In this document: piece after piece, positions 37,338-46,300 of the stretch
How the letters are laid out: each line of letters opens with the position of its first letter
Position numbering within the stretch: the stretch's first letter is position 1
Source: Legionellaceae bacterium
Lineage (GTDB): Bacteria; Pseudomonadota; Gammaproteobacteria; Legionellales; Legionellaceae
Length of the DNA: 47,889 bases
Assembly (NCBI GenBank): GCA_029212465.1
Contig: JARGNV010000002.1
Location: 68,530 to 116,418, forward strand
Reading direction: 5' to 3'
The notes under the pieces: model-generated
What the model was told of the DNA's origin: nothing
The model's input: the letters and a program-made list of their open reading frames with translations, nothing else
Databases searched by the model: none
Translations under genes and position numbers: made by a program

Positions 37338-40300
37338 TCACCCCAGTTCAAACCCACTACCATCATCCAATGTATCTCGAATATCATCATCCAGTTCAGT
37401 AGATAAGGTTTGTGCCAACGCCTCGCTACGTGCAAGCAGTTCATTTGCTAATGTTTTCAAATAGCCAGGGAGTCTTGGGAGCAGTTCCTGCACGCCATTT
37501 GTCAGGTCTTGCACAGCTTTTCGATTTTGCACACCCTCCTCAAACTTTTCAAACGCTGTCACATAGTCTTTTAGTTTGTCGACAGCGCGCTCGTCTGTAA
37601 ACAAACCAAAGAAACGTGCAATACGATATAAAACACTATCGTATTTAGGGTCGCTCGGTGCGACACGTGCAGGATTCTTCATGTGCGCATCGAGCCCTTC
37701 ATTCAAGCCTTCAAGTGCATCTCTAAACTCTGTTGTATGATGCGCTTTATACACTTTAAACCGCTGCACAGCATCTAAGTCTTCCGTCCACTGACGTAAC
37801 ACTGCATCTTGCATTTGATTGAGTGTATTGAAATAACGGCTGCGCCCTGTCCAGTTGAGTTTGAGCGTCCGCTTTTCATTATCTTGAATATCTTCTTGCA
37901 TCGCAGCCTTTTTGGCGTCTCGAAGTGTCTCTAGCACTTTCACATAAACAGCTGATGCGGTCTGATCGGTTGCCGATAAGTCTGACAACGCTTTTTCCAT
38001 ATCGCTTGTTAAATCTTTTAACTGTGATACACGCGATTTTGATTTAAACCAGCTGCCTTTATATTGCTTAGAAAGCTTGGTTAATGACTGATTCAGTGTA
38101 TCTACTTGCGCTTTCACTTCCTCAGTCGTTTTGAGTGGTTGTGTATGTTTTTTAACAATAACACCCAATTCATCTGAAAGTCTTAACAATTCCGCCTGCT
38201 GGCCCAGTGTTAAGTCACGTAACTTGCGCAACTTAGGCTTGGCTGAAGGAGCAGCTAACACCGCTTTTGTATGTGACATATACTGCCCATACGATGCATC
38301 TAATAGGGCACTATTTTTTTCATTTGTCCAGCGATGTGGCACCGTTAAATCAGCACCTTCATCATCTTCACAGAACACTTCTTGGTCGAGTAAGTGCGTC
38401 CAAATCACGCGTCTTTCACGCACGGCATTCGACTCATTCGCTTTAAACGCGAAGCATTCTGCAATATCAGGCTCGCTTAACATGCCCGTGGTATCGCTAC
38501 GGTGCTTACCACGTGCGGCATAGAACATTTTCATTACTTGCAATACTGCTTCACGATTTCCATGCGCGCGCTTATGGTTTGTAAGATACGCTGCAGCCCC
38601 ATCAAACAAAGGCTGCTCTGATGTTTTAGCCTGGAACAACTCATATACATTCTTTAATACTACGTCAGATGTATCATTCCATTTCAATTGATTCACACCA
38701 TCGATTAAATGGTCTAGTGGAATCTCTGGATGTGTCATATGAAACTCACCAGCACATACCAATAAGTTACTGAGGCATTCAAGCGTTGAGCGTGTCATGT
38801 TGGAATCAAAAGCATAATCCAATAACACTTCATGTAAGCGAGGATATTTCTCAAACAACGCTTGGTGTTTGTCGGTCAAATCTTTGGAAAATTGTAATTT
38901 CTCATCGAGTACTTCTAACCTTCCAGCATCTCGCATTCTTTGAGCAATAATACTTCCTGCCAATAACCGTGCATTCACAAGCCTTGGGTGTGCTTGTTTG
39001 AACTCCGCCATATCTTTAAATAAAGTGATTAATGGCAGCATATTCGCAGGTGGCACCTCTTCATCAAACGCACAAACAAACAAAGCGTCACACACCTCGC
39101 CTACCTCTGAAAACAAGGTCTGATTGTCATCGGTTGCCTGATGTACTTGGCGAAGCATCGTCAGTCTGTCATTTAAAGCCTCAAGAGATGAGGTACTATG
39201 CTGACCAATAGCGCCTGCAAGCGCTGCAGGTTCAAAAGTAAGCAGTTCAGGGTGTGCCTGCTTGAATTGACCCGCTTCAACCAACAAGTCGGCTAATACA
39301 CCCAAGCACTCAAGTGAAATATCCGGTTGAATACTAAAGTGGAGCATACTCGCATACAGCTCAGGATACGTTGCAAATAAAACCCTGTGCTCCTCAGTAA
39401 GACGCATGATTTCCGCAAATCTGGCGTCATCCAAATTGATAAATACTTCGTCTTGTAATGCATCTAACTGACTTAATAAAGTTTTTACCTGACTGTCATT
39501 CAGCGCATCATCATTCGCCCATGCAAGTACAACCTCTCGTACGCGCGTTGCACGCGCAATGGGTATATCTTCATCTGCGATATAACGAAGTGCAAAAGTA
39601 AATATAAATGGGTATGCCTCAAGTAGTGCATCCTGAGCCTCTACAAACAAGGTAAAGTTTTCAAAGCGAAGTCCATCCAGACTTAAAAACGCAACATGGC
39701 ACGCCTCTTTTGTTGCTTCATCAAAACTATCAATGTGTGCGTGCGCAAGATTCAGTCCATGACAAGCACGCTCAAATATCTCCGTGCGCGCCGCTTTTTT
39801 AAGATTATCACGCGTGCTTGCACGCCACGCCTCGGCCAACTGCCGCTTATGACGTGTGAGTCGTTCGGGCTCAAGCATGTCAAGTGCCAAATTCAACACT
39901 TGGAACCAAGACTTACCTTGTAAGATAGGGTCTTTATCCCCAAGAAGGCCTGTAGACGTACGACTTAAGTGCAAGAAGTCGTCAAAGTCACGGATAGAGG
40001 CGCCATGTCTTGCCAGGTTATGCCACAGCCTCATAATATCGGGGCGATATTTATCTTCTCCAAACTTGTTCCACCATTTATGTGTCTTATCAATCAAGCC
40101 AAGCAATACATCCCAGTTTTGCCCTTCTTTAAATTGCTGCATGGCACCACAAAAATCAATAAGAAACGCTTGTTTTTCCGCTTGAGATAAGCTTTTGGCC
40201 CAAGACTCCCACTTCGTTAATAAGCGCAAACGATTCTCTGGGTCTTTTTCAACCGTCTCTTCTAATAACCTAAACATCTCCCCAAATGAATGTGGCGTGC

Positions 40301-43300
40301 CATGCGTCATTTCTGCCAACTGTGAAAGTGCTTGGAAGTGCTCATAGCTCATGGGAATGCTAAAACTAAGATGTGCATCTAATATGGCTTGTTGCTCCTT
40401 ACTTAAGGGCACCCCAATCACGCTCGTTACATATGCATCCCCCCAGCGAGTCTGCTCTGTTGCGTTAAACCGCTCTAAGTAACTTAACAGTGGAAGCGCT
40501 CTTTCGATGCGCTCCTGTGCTGAATGAGTCCCCATCACATTAGGTGCACACAAAGCCCCCACAATACTTGTTTGTAATGATGGTTCAATCCCTCGCATCA
40601 CCGTTGTATACGCTTCTCGCAATTCAGGTGAAACGTCTACCAGTAATGCTTCAGGCTTAATCGACTCGATTGCAGCTGTTACAGAGGTACCGTGTGGTGA
40701 GGGTGTCTGTAGTTGGCGTAACCCACGCGCGAGCGTCGCATGCAGTGTTTCTAAATCGTCACAATCTGCTACTTCTTCAGCGAGTTCAACGAGTTTATCT
40801 TGTTGTAACGCCTCAAAAATTTGAGATAGGTCTTCCAGCGATATTTTTCTTATCCTCCCGACATTTTGTATGGCATGAAGTTTTGACTCATACGCTGCGA
40901 TGTCCTTATCTAACGCCTCAGTGGGATGACCTGCTAAACGGCGTACCTCCCTTTCTTTCTCGAAGCCCTTCAGTTGTTCCTCTAAATACTTGATGCGCGC
41001 TGCTTGGAGCCTTTCCACCTGCGCCTTGAGCGTCGCTTCATCTTTTGAGGGGGTCGTCATGCTTTCAAGCTTGCTTAAAATACCCGGAATTTCATAAAGT
41101 GATGGGTGATTTATGTCGGCATCTTTCAACCGCTGCATCACGCCACAAATCACACCGACTGCTTTTTCATGTGCTGTCGGCTTACGTGCCGGTGGTGGTA
41201 CAACCAACTCAATATGAACAGGCGGTGGCGCATCAAGTGCTAGCTCGTCAAAGTCTAGCTCATTACGTTCTGCGTCTTGTCGGAATATGTCCGCTCTATC
41301 AAGCATTTTCTGGTGAATAGCTTGAAGCTTTTCATCCACATCTAAGTCTGTTTGGCTCAACACCTCAAGCCAGTCTCTATCTAACGCCTTCATATGCACA
41401 CTAAACGCATAGGTCACTTCTTTTCGTACCGCATCGTCTGTAACAGACCCTAAGCAGTTCATACCCCAATCAGAGAACGCTGCTTTTAAATCGCGATAAC
41501 CAAGGTTCGGCGCGTTATCAAGTGCAAATAAATATTCACGTAACAACAGAACACGCTCCAGGCGCCTTTCATTCTCAGTCGCACCTTCTACACGCAATAA
41601 GTTTTCACGCAGTGATGCATTTGACTGCCCACTGGCATGTGATGCATCCTCGTCTTCAGACTCATCCGCTTCAAGACTTAAGTTTAGCAACTGGAGTAAT
41701 CTATTTTCTTCCTGCTCCAGTTCACTTTCTATATAAAACTGAAACACTTCCCCTTCTGCACCATTTCGTGCAGTACGTCCGCCTTTTTGTAGTTTTTCAT
41801 TGTTATCATTGATGTCAAACAAAAAGACAGCTTCTACTTCAACGTTATCCCCACGACCAAAACCTGAAGCAATTAAGCCAATACCATTTTGTTTTTTACC
41901 GCCATGCCATGCTTCTTTTTGACGCTTATCGTCTAATACATCAGACGCACTACGTAACTCTTCATTGGTATAGAAAATGAGTTGCTCACATTCATCCGGT
42001 GTTAAAAGCCCCGCTCTCTCCTCGTCTCCCTTTAGGAGCGCTTTCAACTCGTTGACTTTTGTATCATTCTTACACGCAAACAAAATAGATTGCTTTTTGC
42101 TGAGACATGTACGAATTTGCTGAACCAAACGCGCCACTCGCTCAGTATCATTTGCATAAAACTCTGGCTTATGCCAATTTCTTAAGTCGCGTTGGTTCGT
42201 TGGCACATGCAACACCTCTGTTCCATTTTCTTCGTGAAGCTGACTTGCTTGTGCGGCTGAGATGGTGCCTGAAAAACCTTCCCACTTAGACCACAACGTC
42301 TTCATTAAATGAGGCGCTACTTGCGAGCTCAAAATAATACTTTCAGGATGAATGTGGAAGTTCTGCGGTTGATTGTGTTTCTCTGCCTCAGTATTTAACT
42401 TGGTTCCAGCAAGCTGATGCACCCCGCCACTAAAGGTTGAGTCTTGCATTGCTTGGTTATCTTGAGACACAGGAATCACTTCCCGCATAGGGTATAACTC
42501 TTCACCCACCTGAATATTGAGCTCACGAACGGTAAAGCCCTCGCCCCACTTCAACTCACCTGCCTCACAGGCTGCTTGCAGCCATTGCACCAATTGGAGC
42601 GGCTCAATTAATACTTGATGCAACATCAGTTGCTGATCTTCGTTTGCAACGCCACATAAATACTGATAGAGATTTTCTAATGTATCAACCGTCATCGCAT
42701 CTCGATTCGTAAAGCCTTTATCTTCAAAAAAGCGATTCACACCTTGATAAAACCATGTCATTTCTTTCGGTGTTTTACCGGTTAAACGCGCAAAGTTATA
42801 TTCTGTTTTTCGACCTTCCTCAAAACGAATAAAATCAAACTCATCAAACAGCCCCACACGATTTTTGGGCTCAATAACAATGGGCTTTCCTTTATCTTTT
42901 TGCTCATCCAGAAAAAGCGATAAATCACCCAACGTGGTATAACAAATTTGGGCATCTGTATAAGATGAGCTAGGTGACTTGGAGTGAATATAGGCGGTTT
43001 TAAAGCCTAAATTATCAAAAAATGCGTGATAATCTTCTAAGTCACGCTTCGCAAGGGTTCGTTTTGCGGTACATACGTCAACGCGCTTACCAAGGGCTGC
43101 ATGGCGCGCTGCACGCATCGCAACAAAGTGACTCTTCCCTTCTCCTGTTGCCAACTGCAATACCCGTTTATTCGCTGTTACACCAATATCATTCGCAATC
43201 AATGCAAATTGCTGTGCTAAATGAGGGTACTTTTTAGTGCTGCTCCCCATCACCTCAAATAAGAGTGCCCATACCTGTGCACGCAGTGCCGCATCTCGAG

Positions 43301-46300
43301 GGTTGTCTTGCAGTTCTAAGGATAAGTCTTTAAATGCCTGCGCGCGCTCCGCATCGGTCATTTCTCGAATCGACTTCTCATATCCCTTAACAAAAGCGGT
43401 GCCTGCTTCAAGCCGCTTTAATTGCATGAAAATAAGTGTTAACTCTGCTGATTGTCTTGCAGACAAAGGCGCTTTTTGTGATGTGCCACTGACGCGCGTT
43501 TCAGCAATCATGCGCTGTAAGTCTGCATCTCTCGTTAAAGAAACATCGCCATAGTCAAGCCGTGGTTCAGGGTATGGGTTTTGGGCAAAATCTTCCAGGC
43601 ACGCTTCAAAAGACACGCCTTCTGTCTCATGCCGCTTCATTAAGCGTCTGATATCATCCGTATTAGGTGCTGGTTGACCTGGATAACAACTCGCCAGTTG
43701 AAACAAGGCCTCATCATCGAGTGCATTCAAAGCACGTACCAATTTAGGTGCTTTTTGGCTCAGTGTGTAGGCACGTAAATCGCTATCAACGAGTCCTTCT
43801 TTCAAACTGCTATATGCAATAATGTGTAACAAGAGTGCTTGTCGGTTAGGGTCTGCTGAGCAATCTACCTTGATAACGTCAAATAAGGTTTGCTCACTAT
43901 CATTGGCACTCAACGCCTTCAACCACAACTCACCCACTTCAGGCCATGTGTTTTGTAGCGCATCTCTTGTTTCAGGCCTAATCTCTGCCCCATTTAAATG
44001 TTGCAGTAACCAACGGCAGTTATCACGCTGCTGCTCTAAGCGATGTACTGTTTTACATTTTGCGAGCATGTCTAAGGCATACGTTCGACTGCCTTCATAC
44101 TGAGCTTTTGATAACAAGTCGCTCAGCTCAAACATGACGCCAACGTTGCCGCTGTCCTCATATTCTTTTAAAGCAATACGGCATAACATCGCTTGTTGTT
44201 CACGATTAAAACCCTCGCGTGTTTCACTATTAAAGGCTTCATTCAAGATTTTCTGGAAAGGTGCAACTAATGCTTCAGGAAAATTTTCTTCAACCTCGTT
44301 TAGTTTTTTCGCGCAAAGCGGCCCAATTTGCACCACTTCATCGCCTTGTTTTTCCTGTCTGCCTTCAATCACAACCTTTAATAAAGAAATCGGAAATGAA
44401 ACATCTGCACTTTCCGGCTGTAATGCACGCAGGAGCCCTTTAAAATATGATGCTGTCCAGTATCTCTCTGCTGGTGTTTTTTCAAGCGTTGCAAGCAGCG
44501 GTTCAACTTCATTTAAGTATGTCCTATTCATCTGCAAGCCAGTCAAAAAACGCATCATTGGCGCAAGCTCTTCTTCTGTATTTGCACCTTCCAGCGCAGA
44601 AACAGCAATGTGCCCTTTAAGAAATGCTTTTAACCGCGTTTTGTGATCAACAAACATGTTGATATTGATAATTGAGTCTTCATCATTTACTGCACGAAAC
44701 GCGCCACTCTTAGAGTATTTAAACTCAATATCTAACGCTTCAAACTGTGTCAACAACGCCATACGCAACGCACTGACTTGTGTTGGTTTCGCTATCATAT
44801 CTCGTATGCACTGAAGCACGTCTTGAAAGCGTTCGGGCGTTAATGCAGCGAGGTCTGAGGTGTCGGTATTAATGGACAATAACTGCGGCATCAACACACG
44901 TAACTCTTGAATGACGGTAGGAGATAACGCTTCTGCAACCGCATAAAAATCGGCCATATTCTGCGGGTCAAGTGCTTCAAACAGCGTTGCCAATTTATAA
45001 GCCTGACATGACAATAACTCGGTACACACTTCAGGCTTATCTAGGGGGGCATCAAATAACTGAACTAACGCACCAATACCCCCCAAACGGCCCGTTTCAT
45101 GCAAAATAGTCAGGGCCTCAAGAAATGTACCATTCGGATGTTTCAAGCATAGTGATTGCAACAGCGCCGGCTGAAGCTTAAGAGCAAGCAATGCGTCCTG
45201 CAACGCTGCTAAAGAAACTGCAGCATGCTTATGCCCACGCTCATAAACCACCTTTTGTAAATGTCTGGCAATGATTGATTTATACTGCGGGTCAATGGCT
45301 TCAATTTGTGTGATGATGGCATCAATATCATTCGCTAACACACGATAGCGCGTATGCAACAACCATATTAAGTTATCTTTAGAGATCTCATCTGCGGTCG
45401 CAAAACGCCCCACAACATGGTCAAATGCTTCTGGTTGAAACGTACCAGACACGGCTAATGCACGTTTCATTTGTAAGGCATCAAACGCATGCGTATACAG
45501 CTCTTTTAAGTCTGCTGCATAGGTAGGGTGCCCTTGTTCAAAATCATGTAGTTCCAGCTCAGGTGATATATTTTGATAGCCTTCTTTTTGAAGTGCATAA
45601 TGCACACCACCGTAAGTTAAGTCTGTTGGTGCCCCTAAGCGTTTCAAAAAAGCCTTTCTGCCAGACTCTGATAAACGCTCTAAACTCGATAAAATTTGGT
45701 CCATGCAAACCAACATGTTTTCAGGCTCGACATCGTCAAATTCGTGCCCTTCCAGTTTAACCCCCAATTGCGCGAGTTCTTTGACAAAAGACTCAAATCC
45801 ACCCCATAATTTTTCGAATTGCTCCCAGTCGACCGATGCCATATGCTTCTGCATAATTTGAACAAAGGCATCTCTTTCTGGATTCACTTGTGGCGCTGAG
45901 TCTGGCAGCTTCAAACGTTCCATCATGCTGTCAAATGCACGCACCGCGTCCGAAGACATCAATACATTAAAGTTATCCGTGCGATTTAAAACATGCGCAA
46001 CGAACTCATCAAAAAACGGCGCACCTAATTTATATTCTATTTCTTGAAGCTTTCTTAAAAGAACCGTTACACCATTGTCGCCATACTGGTAGTACACTTG
46101 CCCCAATGCCCGTACAGCACGCTCGTCTTGCAAATAATACTTGGCAAAGCCCTGTAAGTCGGACGCCTGCTTCTGACATAAATAATGCACGGTATCTACC
46201 GGCTGAATGGCCAAATCATATACAGGAACCGCTAAAAAATGAGCAACACCTGCATCTCCCGCATACCGGAAGCACTGAACAAAAACATGCCAGTTATCTT

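Noticed and set aside
41695-43225. Housekeeping secA
   Set aside because: The motor core is embedded in a frame of more than 3500 codons and lacks the usual SecA N- and C-termini; several motif residues also differ from canonical SecA (GRGDN instead of GRGTD).
43022-44646. Several plus-strand open frames of 70-170 codons inside the giant gene
   Set aside because: They are low-complexity antisense shadows (Ser/Cys/Leu-rich) of the minus-strand coding frame.
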